Assembly: GCF_003330845.1 (NCBI RefSeq)
Contig: NZ_CP026121.1
Coordinates: 434,001 to 498,000 of the forward strand
Length of the DNA: 64,000 nucleotides
Direction: 5' to 3'
Source: Streptomyces sp. Go-475
GTDB lineage: Bacteria; Actinomycetota; Actinomycetes; Streptomycetales; Streptomycetaceae
Both the position numbers and the translations under genes were made by a program. Below are positions 54,033 to 62,930 of the stretch, piece after piece; the stretch's first letter is position 1; every line of letters starts with the position of its first letter. A model generated the notes under the pieces. It had not been told where the DNA came from and did not search any database. It saw nothing but the letters and a program-made list of their open reading frames with translations.

Positions 54033-55297
54033 CGGTCAGACGCCCCCGACGTGCCGGCCTCGACCGCGTTGGCCCAGGCCTGGAGGCCCTCGTCCACGGC
54101 CGTCTCGTCGATCACGAGCGCCGGGATCATCCGGACGACCTGGTTCCAGGCGCCGCAGAGCAGCAGGAGCAGGCCTTCGTCGACGGCGGCGCGCTGCACG
54201 CGGGCGGCGGTCTCGGGGTCGGGGCTGCCGTCCTCGGTGACGAACTCGGTGGCGAGCATGAGGCCGAGGCCGCGGACGTCGCCGATGCCCGGGGTCCGGT
54301 CGGCGACGGCTTCCAGGCCCTGGCGCAGCCGCTTGCCCATCGCCTCGGCGTTGTCGACGAGCTTCTCGTCGCGGACGACGTCCAGGGTCGCGCAGGCGGC
54401 GGCGCAGGCGACGGCGTTGGCGCCGTACGTGCCGCCCTGCGAGCCGGGCCAGGCCTTGCTCATCAGTTCCTCGGAGGCGGCGATGCCGGAGAGGGGGAAG
54501 CCGCTGGCCAGGCCCTTGGCGGTGACGAGGATGTCCGGGGTGACGCCGAAGTGGTCGTGGCCCCAGAAGCGGCCCGTGCGGCCGACGCCGGTCTGCACCT
54601 CGTCGAGGATCAGCAGGAAGCCGTGCCGGTCCGCCCGCTCGCGCAGCCCCTCCATGAAGGCGCGGTTCGCGGGCACGTAGCCGCCCTCGCCGAGCACCGG
54701 CTCGACGATGATCGCGGCGGTGTCGGCGGGCGAGGAGATCGTCTGGAGGGTGTAGTCCAGCTCCTTGAGGGCGAAGCGGGTCGCGGTCTCCTCGTCCCAG
54801 CCGTAGCGGAAGGCCGTCGGGAACGGGGTGACGACGACGCCGCTCATCAGCGGGGAGAAGCCGGACCGGAAGCGGATGCCGGAGGTCGTCATGGAGGCGG
54901 CGGCGACGGTACGGCCGTGGAAGCCGCCGTGGCAGACGATGACGTTGGGGCGGCCGGTGGCCTGGCGGGCCAGGCGCAGCGCCGCCTCGACGGCCTCGCT
55001 GCCGGAGTTGGTGAAGAACAGGCTGTCCAGGCCGGCGGGCAGCACCTCGCCGAGCTTCTCGACGAGGCGGCGCAGCGGCTGGTGCATGACGGTCGTGTAC
55101 TGGCCGTGCACCAGCGTGCCGACCTGCTCCTGCGCCGCCGCCACGACCCTGGGGTGGCAGTGCCCGGTGCTGGTGACGCCGATGCCGGCGGTGAAGTCGA
55201 GGTAGCGGCGGCCGTCCTCACCGTAGAGGTGGACGCCTTCGCCCCGGGCCGCCACGACGGGCGTGGCCTGGCGAAGGTGCGGCGACAGTGCGGTCAT
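54029..55297 (-). CDS. Class III aminotransferase, GabT-like
   Basis: A 422-residue PLP enzyme related to 4-aminobutyrate and acetylornithine aminotransferases. The PLP lysine is in ILVTAKGLASGFPLSG; FFTNSGSEAVEAALRLAR and LILDEVQTGVGRTGRFWG are family blocks. I start at ATG 55297, with GGGAGC ahead, rather than at the longer frame. Its stop overlaps the FAD/Fe-S gene. First gene of the four-gene operon and divergent from the PucR-type regulator. GABA or 5-aminovalerate is a plausible amine, in view of the semialdehyde dehydrogenase nearby. Confidence 0.87.
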   Translation of the reverse strand: MTALSPHLRQATPVVAARGEGVHLYGEDGRRYLDFTAGIGVTSTGHCHPRVVAAAQEQVGTLVHGQYTTVMHQPLRRLVEKLGEVLPAGLDSLFFTNSGSEAVEAALRLARQATGRPNVIVCHGGFHGRTVAAASMTTSGIRFRSGFSPLMSGVVVTPFPTAFRYGWDEETATRFALKELDYTLQTISSPADTAAIIVEPVLGEGGYVPANRAFMEGLRERADRHGFLLILDEVQTGVGRTGRFWGHDHFGVTPDILVTAKGLASGFPLSGIAASEELMSKAWPGSQGGTYGANAVACAAACATLDVVRDEKLVDNAEAMGKRLRQGLEAVADRTPGIGDVRGLGLMLATEFVTEDGSPDPETAARVQRAAVDEGLLLLLCGAWNQVVRMIPALVIDETAVDEGLQAWANAVEAGTSGASDR

Positions 55298-55377
55298 GTG
55301 GGCTCCCGGCCGTACGTCGAGGTCTGGTTGCGTGGCTCTTCTCCGGTCACCGAGCATCCAGGCCGCCGCGAAGGGCG

Positions 55378-55411
55378 ACAACGCGTGATCTGTCCAGCCG
55401 GAACGCGTTGT
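55378..55411. promoter_or_regulatory. Inverted repeat in the aminotransferase-PucR promoter region
   Basis: ACAACGCG (55378-55385) and CGCGTTGT (55404-55411) are exact inverted copies 18 bases apart, and a related GACGTTGT follows at 55415-55422. The gap 55298-55528 serves both divergent genes, so this is the natural site for the PucR-type protein. No clear promoter hexamers were fixed. Confidence 0.5.
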
Positions 55412-55528
55412 TCGGACGTTGTGTCAACCGCCGGACCCCTCGGGCACCACTCGCCCCTCGCGTGGACAGCTCTTGCGCAGGTCAGTGCCGCTTGTCAGAG
55501 TGACCGGGCACTCCCCCATGGAGACATC

Positions 55529-57160
55529 GTGAACGAACACCCCCCGACGGCCGGCCGGGACTCCGCCCCGGCCGGTCGCGCGCCCACCGTCGCCGACGTC
55601 CTGGCGCTGCCCGTCCTGGCCGCCGGGCAGCCCCAGGTCGTCACCGGGCTGAGGCAGCTGGACCGGCCGGTGCGCTGGGTGCACATCACCGAGCTGACCG
55701 ACCCGGCCTCCTTCCTCAAGGGCGGCGAGCTGGTCCTGACCACCGGCATGCCCCTGCCCGAGGACGCCGCGGGGGTTCGCCGGTACGTGGACGAGCTGAC
55801 CGAGGTGGGGGCGGCCGCCCTGGTCATCGAACTGGTGCGGCGCTACCACCGCCCGCCCGACGCCCTCGTCCGGGCGTGCCGCGCCCGGGGCCTGCCCCTG
55901 GTGACGCTCGCCCGGGACGTCAACTTCCTGGAGGTCACCCAGGTCGTCCACGCGCTCATCCTCGGCAGCCAGGCCGAGGCGATGCGCCGGACCCAGCGGA
56001 TCCACGAGGCGTTCACCGCCCTGACCCTGCGCGGCGCGGGACCGGAGGACGTGGTGCGCGCTGCGGCGGAGATGAGCGGCCGTACGGTCGTCCTGGAGAA
56101 CCTGATGCACCAGGCGCTGATCTGCGAGCCGTCGGGAAGCACGGTGCGGGACGCCCTCACCGGCTGGGAGCGGCGCTCCCGGGCCACCGAGCCCGGCGAC
56201 CGCACGGAGGTGGGCGGACCGGAGGGCTGGCTCACCGCACCCGTGTCCTACCAGGGCGAACGCTGGGGCCGGCTGGCGATGCTGCCCGCCGAGGGGCAGC
56301 CCTTCGGGCCGGAGCACCGCACCGTCCTGGAGAGGACGGCGATGGCGCTGACGGTCGCCCGTCTCATCCACGCCACGCCGTGGGAGCACACGGCCCACCG
56401 CAACGCCCTGCGGGACCTGGCGGGACAGCGCCACCACTCCCCCGAGGACGCCCGGGCCCGCTGCGCCGCGCTGGGCCTGCCGACGGAGGGCGGTGTCTTC
56501 CTGGCGGTCCTCGCGGAGCTGGGGCCGGGCGGCGAGGGCGGCGAGCCGGAGACGCGGCTGCACCAGGAGCTGGCCTCGGCGGGGGTGCCGGCGCTCGTCG
56601 GCGAACTCTCCCCCGGCCGCCTCGGCATCCTGCTGGCCCTGCGGCCCGCCCAGTCCTGGCGTCCCGTGGCCGAACGCCTGAGCCGCGCCGTGCTGGCCCT
56701 GGCTCCGGCAGCGACCGTCGGCGCCGGCTCCGAGGTGGCCGACCTCGCCGACGCGGCCCGTTCCTTCCGGGAGGCGGCCCGGGTCCTGGAGGCCACCCCG
56801 CCCGGCCAGCCCCTGCCCGCCGACCGCTCCTTCCACGAACTGCCGGACATCGACCTGCGCCGTCTGCTGTACGCCCTGCGCGAGGACACCCGGATCCAGG
56901 ACTACACCGAGCGCCGCCTCGGCCGGCTCATCGACCACGACACCCGGCACGGCACCGAGTTGCTGACGACCCTGGGCCACTACCTGGACGCCGCCGGCAA
57001 CAAGACCACCGCGGCCCGCCGCGGCGGGCTGTCCAGGGAGACCATGTACCAGCGGCTGCGCACGATCGAACGCCTCCTGGACACCGACCTGGAGTCCGGC
57101 GAGCGCCGCACCGAACTCCACGTGGCCCTCACGGCGTTGCGCGTGCTGCGGGGCGACTGA
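55529..57160 (+). CDS. PucR-family transcriptional regulator
   Basis: A 543-residue regulator: N-terminal PucR domain (about 20-135; VADVLALPVLAAGQPQVVTG, GGELVLTTGMPL), a middle GGDEF-like/CdaR domain, and a C-terminal helix-turn-helix (GHYLDAAGNKTTAARRGGLSRETMYQRLRTIERLL). GTG 55529 follows GGAGAC. Such proteins activate purine, proline or GABA/polyamine breakdown in response to the substrate. Divergence from the aminotransferase operon points to that operon as target. It may also influence the 13-gene operon, though nothing seen proves this. Confidence 0.88.
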   Translation: MNEHPPTAGRDSAPAGRAPTVADVLALPVLAAGQPQVVTGLRQLDRPVRWVHITELTDPASFLKGGELVLTTGMPLPEDAAGVRRYVDELTEVGAAALVIELVRRYHRPPDALVRACRARGLPLVTLARDVNFLEVTQVVHALILGSQAEAMRRTQRIHEAFTALTLRGAGPEDVVRAAAEMSGRTVVLENLMHQALICEPSGSTVRDALTGWERRSRATEPGDRTEVGGPEGWLTAPVSYQGERWGRLAMLPAEGQPFGPEHRTVLERTAMALTVARLIHATPWEHTAHRNALRDLAGQRHHSPEDARARCAALGLPTEGGVFLAVLAELGPGGEGGEPETRLHQELASAGVPALVGELSPGRLGILLALRPAQSWRPVAERLSRAVLALAPAATVGAGSEVADLADAARSFREAARVLEATPPGQPLPADRSFHELPDIDLRRLLYALREDTRIQDYTERRLGRLIDHDTRHGTELLTTLGHYLDAAGNKTTAARRGGLSRETMYQRLRTIERLLDTDLESGERRTELHVALTALRVLRGD

Positions 57161-57190
57161 CCGGCAGGGACCTTTGGTGGGCCCTCCGGT
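57160..57190. terminator. Hairpin between convergent pucR and paaE
   Basis: ACCGG-c-AGGG pairs with CCCT-CCGGT across a loop; one unpaired C interrupts the stem. It fills the 29-base gap between the two stop codons and could end both transcripts. Confidence 0.45.
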
Positions 57191-58305
57191 CAGGTGTCGA
57201 AGTCCACCGTCAGCGCCTCCGACACGGGGAACGACTGGCACGTGAGGACGTAGCCCGCGTCGACCTCTGCCGGTTCGAGGGCGAAGTTGCGGCGCATGTC
57301 GGCCTTGCCGTCTGTGACCAGGGCGCGGCAGGTGCCGCAGACGCCGCCCTTGCAGGCGAACGGCAGGTCCGGGCGGGTCTGCTGGGCGCCTTCGAGGATG
57401 GTCCGCTCGCGGGGCAGGGCGGAGGTGGTGGAGCGGCCGTCGAGGGTGACGGTGACCTGGCTGACCGGGCCGGTGGGGCCGGTCTCGGTGTGCCGGACCT
57501 CGCGGACGGGCTCGTCGTCGGCGTAGAACAGCTCCTGGTGGACGCGGTCGGGGGGCACGCCGAGGCCGGCCAGGACCTGCTGGGCGGCGCGGACCATGCC
57601 GTGCGGGCCGCACAGCCACCAGTGGTCGGCGGACTCCACGTCGACCAGCGCGTCGACGAGCGCGGACAGCCGCTCGGCGTCGAGGCGGCCGGAGAGCACC
57701 TCGGCCTCGCGGGGCTCGCGGGACAGGACGTGGGCGAGCTGGAAGCGCGTCGGGTAGAGGTCCTTCAGGTCGGCCAGTTCGTCGGCGAACATCACCGTGC
57801 CCGTGCGGCGGTTGCCGTAGAGGAGGGTGACCGTCGAGCGGGGGTCGGCGGCGAGGACGGACTCGGCGATGGAGACCATGGGCGTGATGCCGGAGCCGGC
57901 CGCGACGAGGACGTGGTGGCCGGGGGTGGTGAGGTCGGGGGTGAAGGCGCCGGTGGGGGCCATCACCTCGACGGTGTCGCCGGGGCGGACCTCGTGCACG
58001 AGCCAGGAGGAGAAGAGGCCGCCGGGCACCACGCGCACGCCGATGCGGGGTGCCGTGCCGGCGGGTGAGCAGATGGAGTAGGAGCGGCGCTCGTCGCGGC
58101 CGTCGATCTCGCGCCGCAGGGTGAGCGACTGGCCGGGCGCGAAGGCGAACTCCTCGGCGAGTTCGGCGGGGATGTCGAAGCTGACGGCCACCGCGTCCTC
58201 GCACAGGGGCTGCACGGCGGCGACCCGCAGGGCGTGGAAGACCGGACGGCGGCGGGCACGCGCGCGTGCCGCCGGGGCGGGGGCCGGCTCCATCAGGTCC
58301 TCCAT
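57190..58305 (-). CDS. paaE: Phenylacetyl-CoA epoxidase reductase subunit PaaE
   Basis: A 371-residue reductase passing electrons from NADPH to the epoxidase. FAD-binding block RRSYSICSP, NADP site VLVAAGSGITPMVSI, then a C-terminal plant-type 2Fe-2S domain with CKGGVCGTCRALV and the fourth cysteine in YVLTCQSFP. This ferredoxin-reductase-first order is right for PaaE. The ATG at 58305 shares bases with the PaaD stop (TGATG). Last gene of the paaABCDE operon. Confidence 0.93.
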   Translation of the reverse strand: MEDLMEPAPAPAARARARRRPVFHALRVAAVQPLCEDAVAVSFDIPAELAEEFAFAPGQSLTLRREIDGRDERRSYSICSPAGTAPRIGVRVVPGGLFSSWLVHEVRPGDTVEVMAPTGAFTPDLTTPGHHVLVAAGSGITPMVSIAESVLAADPRSTVTLLYGNRRTGTVMFADELADLKDLYPTRFQLAHVLSREPREAEVLSGRLDAERLSALVDALVDVESADHWWLCGPHGMVRAAQQVLAGLGVPPDRVHQELFYADDEPVREVRHTETGPTGPVSQVTVTLDGRSTTSALPRERTILEGAQQTRPDLPFACKGGVCGTCRALVTDGKADMRRNFALEPAEVDAGYVLTCQSFPVSEALTVDFDT

Positions 58306-58820
58306 CAGATCTCCTTGACGTACTCGAAGGGCTCGCGGCAGGCGAGGCAGCGCCACAGGGCCTTGCAGGACGTGGCGCCGAAGCGGGAGGTCTCCTCGGT
58401 GTCGGGGTGGCCGCAGCGGGGGCAGGGCACCGAGCGGCGGGTCGGTGACAGCACGAGCGGCACCGGTCCGGCGGCGCGGGCGGGCGCGTCCCCGGGCGGG
58501 GCGATGCCGTGCTCGGCGAGCTTGCGGCGGCCCTCCGCCGTGATCCAGTCGCTGGTCCAGGGCGGGTCGAGGACGGTGCGGATCTCCACGCGCGCGTACC
58601 CGGCGTCGCGCAGCCGGGCGGCCACGCCGGCGCGCATCTCCGCCATGGCCGGGCAGCCCGAGTAGGTGGGGGTCAGGCTCGCGACGACCGTGCCGTCCTC
58701 GGTGAGCGACACCTCGCGCAGCACGCCCAGGTCGGCCAGGGTCAGCATGGGCAGCTCGGGGTCGGGCACCTGCTCGGCGATCCGCCGGGCCTGCCGCGCG
58801 TCCAGCACTGTCGTCACCAT
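58305..58820 (-). CDS. paaD: Phenylacetyl-CoA epoxidase subunit PaaD
   Basis: A 171-residue protein of the MIP18/DUF59-type PaaD family, needed for assembly of the iron centre. DPELPMLTLADLGVLREV opens the domain and PTYSGCPAM carries the conserved cysteine. The C-terminal 45 residues form a zinc ribbon (CPRCGHPDTEETSRFG, then CLACREPFEYVKEI). ATG 58820 overlaps the PaaC stop by seven bases. Confidence 0.92.
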   Translation of the reverse strand: MVTTVLDARQARRIAEQVPDPELPMLTLADLGVLREVSLTEDGTVVASLTPTYSGCPAMAEMRAGVAARLRDAGYARVEIRTVLDPPWTSDWITAEGRRKLAEHGIAPPGDAPARAAGPVPLVLSPTRRSVPCPRCGHPDTEETSRFGATSCKALWRCLACREPFEYVKEI

Positions 58821-59641
58821 GCCGCCTCCGGGTGGGCGCGGGCCACGCCCTGCAGCTCGGCCAGCAGCGGGGCGAGATGCTCGGTGTGTTCCCCGGCGCG
58901 GCCCGAGCCGGGCAGCGGGCGGAAGACGGGCATGGGCAGTCCGGCGGCCTCGGTGACCTGCCGCAGGACGGCGACGACCTCGTCGCGGACGTCGTACGCC
59001 GTGAACAGCTCGCCCAGGTAGGGCGCCACCTGCTCCTGTGCCCGGCGCATCCGGCGGTGCGACTCGTCGGTGCCGTCGCCCAGGCGCACGGCCCACTCGG
59101 CCGCGTACTGCCGGTGGTACGCCAGCTCCTTCACGCCCTTGGCGGCGATCGCGGCGAGCACCGGGTCGCGGTGGGCGGTGAGCCGCTCGAAGTGCGCGAG
59201 GCGCCAGCTGGAGAGCACCAGCAGCCGGACGATCGAGAACGCGAAGTCGCCGTTGGGCAGTTCGGCCAGGCGTACGTTGCGGAAGTCGCCCGCGTCGCGG
59301 AAGTAGGCGAAGGCGTCCTCGTCGCGGCCGGTGCCGTCGACCTGGCCGGCGCGGGAGTAGAGCAGGCGGGCCTGGCCGAGCAGGTCGAGCCCGATGTTGG
59401 CCAGCGCCACCTCCTCCTCCAGCTCGGGGGCGCGGGTGGTCCACTCGGCGAGCCGCTGGGCCGAGATCAGGGCGTCGTCGGCCAACGTGACGCAGAGGTC
59501 GGCCAGTTCACCGGCGTCGACGCCGCCCGGCACGGTGGTGTCGACGCCGTGCAGCGGGTCCTCGAAGCCGGTGCCGTAGGCCCAGCGGGTGTCGTCCTCG
59601 TGCCCCTCGGCGAGGGTCAGGTAGACGTGGTCGTCACTCAT
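58814..59641 (-). CDS. paaC: Phenylacetyl-CoA epoxidase structural subunit PaaC
   Basis: A 275-residue ferritin-like protein that pairs with PaaA in the epoxidase. Helical blocks DALISAQRLAEW, EEEVALANIGLDLLGQARLL and KGVKELAYHRQYAAEWAVRLGDG are typical. PaaC lacks a working di-iron site; it supports PaaA. The first 40 residues are an extra tail compared with the E. coli protein. ATG 59641 lies ten bases after the PaaB stop. Confidence 0.93.
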   Translation of the reverse strand: MSDDHVYLTLAEGHEDDTRWAYGTGFEDPLHGVDTTVPGGVDAGELADLCVTLADDALISAQRLAEWTTRAPELEEEVALANIGLDLLGQARLLYSRAGQVDGTGRDEDAFAYFRDAGDFRNVRLAELPNGDFAFSIVRLLVLSSWRLAHFERLTAHRDPVLAAIAAKGVKELAYHRQYAAEWAVRLGDGTDESHRRMRRAQEQVAPYLGELFTAYDVRDEVVAVLRQVTEAAGLPMPVFRPLPGSGRAGEHTEHLAPLLAELQGVARAHPEAAW

Positions 59642-59651
59642 GCCCTCTCCT

Positions 59652-59945
59652 TCAGATGTGCGGGACGTCGTCGGGGATGTCGTAGAAGGTCGGGTGGCGG
59701 TAGACCTTGTCGGCGCTGGGCGCGAAGAAGGGGTCCTTCTCGTCGCGGGTGGAGGCGGCGATGTGCTCGGAGCGGACGACCCAGATGCTCACGCCCTCGT
59801 TGCGCCGCGTGTACAGGTCGCGGGCGTGGGTGAGGGCCATCCGGTCGTCGGCGGCGTGCAGCGAGCCCACGTGGACGTGGTTCAGGCCGCGCTTGCCCCG
59901 TACGAACACCTCGTACAGCGGCCAGTTCTGCTTCTCGGCGGTCAT
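59652..59945 (-). CDS. paaB: Phenylacetyl-CoA epoxidase subunit PaaB
   Basis: A 97-residue protein: [24 protein letters not shown] and [21 protein letters not shown] are the PaaB signature. It stabilises the PaaA-PaaC assembly. ATG 59945 overlaps the PaaA stop (ATGA). Confidence 0.94.
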   Translation of the reverse strand: MTAEKQNWPLYEVFVRGKRGLNHVHVGSLHAADDRMALTHARDLYTRRNEGVSIWVVRSEHIAASTRDEKDPFFAPSADKVYRHPTFYDIPDDVPHI

Positions 59946-60928
59946 GCCACCGCTCCCTTCCGCGTCCGGGACGCCTGCTTGGCCGCGTGGGCGGTGGCCG
60001 CCTCGCGCACCCAGGCGCCCTCCTCGTGGGCGCTGCGGCGCCGCTCCATCCGCTGGGCGTTGCACGGGCCGTCGCCCTTGATGACCCGCATCAGCTCGTC
60101 CCAGTCGGGCGTGCCGAAATCGTGGTGGCCCCGCTCCTCGTTCCAGCGCAGCTCCGGGTCGGGGAGCGTCACGCCGAGCTTCTCGGCCTGCGGGACGGTC
60201 ATGTCGACGAAGCGCTGGCGCAGTTCGTCGTTGCTGTGCCGCTTGATCTTCCAGGCCATGGACTGCGCGGAGTTGGGCGAGGCGTCGTCGGGCGGGCCGA
60301 ACATCATCAGGGAGGGCCACCACCAGCGGTTCACGGCGTCCTGCACCATCTCGCGCTGCTCCGGGGTGCCGCGCATCATCGTCATCAGCAGTTCGTAGCC
60401 CTGCCGCTGGTGGAAGGACTCCTCCTTGCAGATCCGCACCATGGCGCGCGCGTACGGCCCGTACGAGGACCGGCACAGCGGCACCTGGTTGCAGATCGCG
60501 GCGCCGTCGACGAACCAGCCGATCACGCCGACGTCGGCGAAGCTCAGCGTCGGGTAGTTGAAGATCGAGGAGTACTTCTGGCGGCCCTCGATGAGCCGCT
60601 CGGTCAGCTCGGCGCGGTCGGCGCCCAGCGTCTCCGCCGCCGAGTACAGGTACAGCCCGTGTCCCGCCTCGTCCTGGACCTTCGCGAACAGAATGGCCTT
60701 GCGGCGCAGCGACGGCGCGCGGGTGATCCACTCGCCCTCCGGCTGCATGCCGATGATCTCCGAGTGCGCGTGCTGCGCGATCTGGCGGATCAGTGTCTTC
60801 CGGTAGCCCTCCGGCATCCAGTCACGGGGCTCGATCCGCTGGTCCCGCGCGATCGTCGCGTCGAAGTGCCGCTGGAGAACCGGCTCGGTGCCGTCCGCCC
60901 CCGGGGGGCTGGAGTGTGTCGTGTCCAT
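59942..60928 (-). CDS. paaA: Phenylacetyl-CoA epoxidase catalytic subunit PaaA
   Basis: A 328-residue di-iron monooxygenase adding an epoxide to the ring of phenylacetyl-CoA. Iron ligands lie in [14 protein letters not shown] and [15 protein letters not shown], and further conserved blocks are [16 protein letters not shown] and [21 protein letters not shown] 60928 is the likely start; an in-frame ATG at 60952 lies inside the operator. First gene of paaABCDE and divergent from paaI-paaK. Confidence 0.94.
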   Translation of the reverse strand: MDTTHSSPPGADGTEPVLQRHFDATIARDQRIEPRDWMPEGYRKTLIRQIAQHAHSEIIGMQPEGEWITRAPSLRRKAILFAKVQDEAGHGLYLYSAAETLGADRAELTERLIEGRQKYSSIFNYPTLSFADVGVIGWFVDGAAICNQVPLCRSSYGPYARAMVRICKEESFHQRQGYELLMTMMRGTPEQREMVQDAVNRWWWPSLMMFGPPDDASPNSAQSMAWKIKRHSNDELRQRFVDMTVPQAEKLGVTLPDPELRWNEERGHHDFGTPDWDELMRVIKGDGPCNAQRMERRRSAHEEGAWVREAATAHAAKQASRTRKGAVA

Positions 60929-60943
60929 CCGTCCCACTTCCCA

Positions 60944-60961
60944 ACCGACCATTCGTTCGGT
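60944..60961 (-). promoter_or_regulatory. PaaR-type operator before paaA
   Basis: ACCGA-N8-TCGGT; read on the minus strand it contains ACCGAACGAATGGT, one base from the ACCG-NN-CG-NN-CGGT form known for actinobacterial PaaR. It lies 16 bases before the paaA start. Confidence 0.6.
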
Positions 60962-61005
60962 CCATGGTATGACAACCCGGCGCGCCTTGGTAAGCCCCCG
61001 GCCCC

Positions 61006-61065
61006 TTGACAGGCACCCTGGCGACTTGGTTACTTGGCGACGCCGAAGCTAACCGAATGTTCGGT
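61006..61065 (+). promoter_or_regulatory. Promoter and PaaR-type operator before paaI-paaK
   Basis: TTGACA (61006-61011) is followed after 17 bases by GTTACT (61029-61034). Just downstream lies ACCGAATGTTCGGT (61052-61065), an inverted repeat with the same half-sites as the site before paaA. A TetR-type PaaR repressor released by phenylacetyl-CoA is the known binder in related bacteria; its gene is not in this window. Confidence 0.65.
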
Positions 61066-61088
61066 CGGGTCACAAGGGGGTGCGAGAA

Positions 61089-61514
61089 GTGAGCCATGCC
61101 GCCGGCGCGACGGCCGCCCGGGCGATGTTCGCCGCGGACCGGGCCTCCCGCGGGCTCGGGATCGAGCTGCTGGAGCAGGGTGAAGGGACCGCCGTGCTGC
61201 GGATGACGGTGACCCCGGCGATGGTGAACGGGCACGGGATCGCCCACGGCGGCTACGTCTTCCTGCTCGCCGACACCGCCTTCGCGTGCGCCTGCAACAG
61301 CCACGGCCCGGTGACCGTCGCGGCCGGCGCCGACATCACCTTCGTGACACCGGCGCACGAGGGCGACGTCCTCGTGGCACGGGCCGAGGAGCGCACCCGG
61401 TACGGCCGCAGCGGCCTCTACGACGTGACCGTGCTGCGGGACGACGAGGTGATAGCGGAGGTCCGGGGCCGCAGCCGAAGCATCAGGAGCACGAGGTCGG
61501 AGGAGTCGGGATGA
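61089..61514 (+). CDS. paaI: Hydroxyphenylacetyl-CoA thioesterase PaaI
   Basis: A 141-residue hotdog-fold thioesterase that frees CoA from dead-end intermediates of phenylacetate breakdown. The active region is MVNGHGIAHGGYVFLLADTAFACACNSHG. I start at GTG 61089 because GGGGG stands about nine bases ahead; the GTG at 61080 would overlap that site. Its stop overlaps paaK (ATGA). Confidence 0.9.
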   Translation: MSHAAGATAARAMFAADRASRGLGIELLEQGEGTAVLRMTVTPAMVNGHGIAHGGYVFLLADTAFACACNSHGPVTVAAGADITFVTPAHEGDVLVARAEERTRYGRSGLYDVTVLRDDEVIAEVRGRSRSIRSTRSEESG

Positions 61515-62863
61515 CGAGCGAGGCGACGGCCCCCCGGGTCACGGGCGGGACCGGGCGGCGGGGCGAGCCCCTCCCCCACGAGCTGCTGGACGACGGCGAG
61601 CGCCTGACGCGCGAGCGGCTGCGCGCGCTCCAGCTCGACCGACTGCGCCGGAGCCTGCGGCACGCCTACGACAACGTGGAGACGTACCGGGCGAAGTTCG
61701 ACGCGGCCGGGGTCACGCCCGACGACTGCCGCTCCCTGGAGGACCTGGCCCGCTTCCCCTTCACGACGAAGGCCGACCTCAGGGACACCTACCCCTTCGG
61801 CATGTTCGCCGTCCCCATGGACCAGGTGCGCCGGGTCCACGCCTCCAGCGGCACCACCGGCCGGCCCACGGTCGTCGGCTACACGGAGAACGACCTGTCG
61901 ATGTGGGCCGACCTGGTGGCCCGCTCGATCCGCGCCGCCGGCGGACGCCCGGGGCACAAGGTGCACATCTCCTACGGGTACGGGCTGTTCACCGGCGGCC
62001 TCGGCGCGCACTACGGCGCCGAGCGTGCCGGGTGCACGGTGATCCCCGCCTCGGGCGGCATGACGGCCCGGCAGGTGCAGATCATCCAGGACTTCCGGCC
62101 CGAGATCATCATGGTCACCCCGTCCTACATGCTCACCCTGCTCGACGAGTTCGAGCGGCAGGGCGTCGACCCGCGCACGAGCGGCCTGCGCGTGGGCATC
62201 TTCGGGGCCGAACCGTGGACGGAGGAGATGCGCCGCGAGATCGAGGAACGGACGGACCTCCACGCCGTCGACATATACGGCCTGTCGGAGGTGATCGGCC
62301 CGGGCGTTGCACAGGAGTGCGTGGAGACCAAGGACGGGCTGCACGTGTGGGAGGACCACTTCTACCCCGAGGTCGTCGACCCGATCACGGGCGAGGTGCT
62401 GCCCGAGGGCGAGGAGGGCGAGCTGGTCTTCACGTCCCTCACCAAAGAGGCCCTGCCGGTCGTCCGGTACCGCACCCGCGACCTGACCCGGCTGCTGCCC
62501 GGCACGGCCCGGCCCGCGTTCCGTCGCATCCAGAAGATCACCGGCCGCTGCGACGACATGATCATCCTGCGCGGGGTGAACGTCTTCCCGAGCCAGATCG
62601 AGGAGATCGTGCTGCGCACCCCGGGCGTCGCCCCGCACTTCCAGATCGAGCTGTCCCGGCGCGGCCGTCTGGACCACATGACGGTCCGCGTCGAGACCCG
62701 CCCCGGCACCGGCCCCGAGCAGCGGGAAACCGCTGCCGCGGCGATCGCGAAGGCCGTCAAGGACGGCATCGGCATCACCGCCGACGTGTCGATCGTCGAA
62801 CCGGAGACCCTGGAGCGCTCACTGGGCAAGCTCCGCCGGGTCAAGGACCTGCGCCCGGAGTGA
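61511..62863 (+). CDS. paaK: Phenylacetate-CoA ligase
   Basis: A 450-residue AMP-forming ligase that activates phenylacetate with CoA, the first step of the pathway. ATP site HASSGTTGRPTVVGY, then GAEPWTEEMRREIE, IYGLSEVIGPGVAQEC and the C-terminal hinge GRCDDMIILRGVNVFPSQIEE and lysine in SLGKLRRV. ATG 61511 lies within the paaI stop. It shares the divergent control region with paaABCDE. Later pathway genes (paaG, paaZ, paaF, paaH, paaJ) are not in the window. Confidence 0.94.
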   Translation: MTSEATAPRVTGGTGRRGEPLPHELLDDGERLTRERLRALQLDRLRRSLRHAYDNVETYRAKFDAAGVTPDDCRSLEDLARFPFTTKADLRDTYPFGMFAVPMDQVRRVHASSGTTGRPTVVGYTENDLSMWADLVARSIRAAGGRPGHKVHISYGYGLFTGGLGAHYGAERAGCTVIPASGGMTARQVQIIQDFRPEIIMVTPSYMLTLLDEFERQGVDPRTSGLRVGIFGAEPWTEEMRREIEERTDLHAVDIYGLSEVIGPGVAQECVETKDGLHVWEDHFYPEVVDPITGEVLPEGEEGELVFTSLTKEALPVVRYRTRDLTRLLPGTARPAFRRIQKITGRCDDMIILRGVNVFPSQIEEIVLRTPGVAPHFQIELSRRGRLDHMTVRVETRPGTGPEQRETAAAAIAKAVKDGIGITADVSIVEPETLERSLGKLRRVKDLRPE

Positions 62864-62930
62864 CTGCTCGCGCACGGCCGCGGTGAACGCGTCACGCGCG
62901 TCTCGCCGTAGCCGGTGCGCCACCCGGCTC

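Noticed and set aside
52083..54680. An 865-codon plus-strand frame over the FAD/Fe-S gene
   Set aside because: It runs antisense to clear FAD and cysteine motifs and shows no domain of its own.
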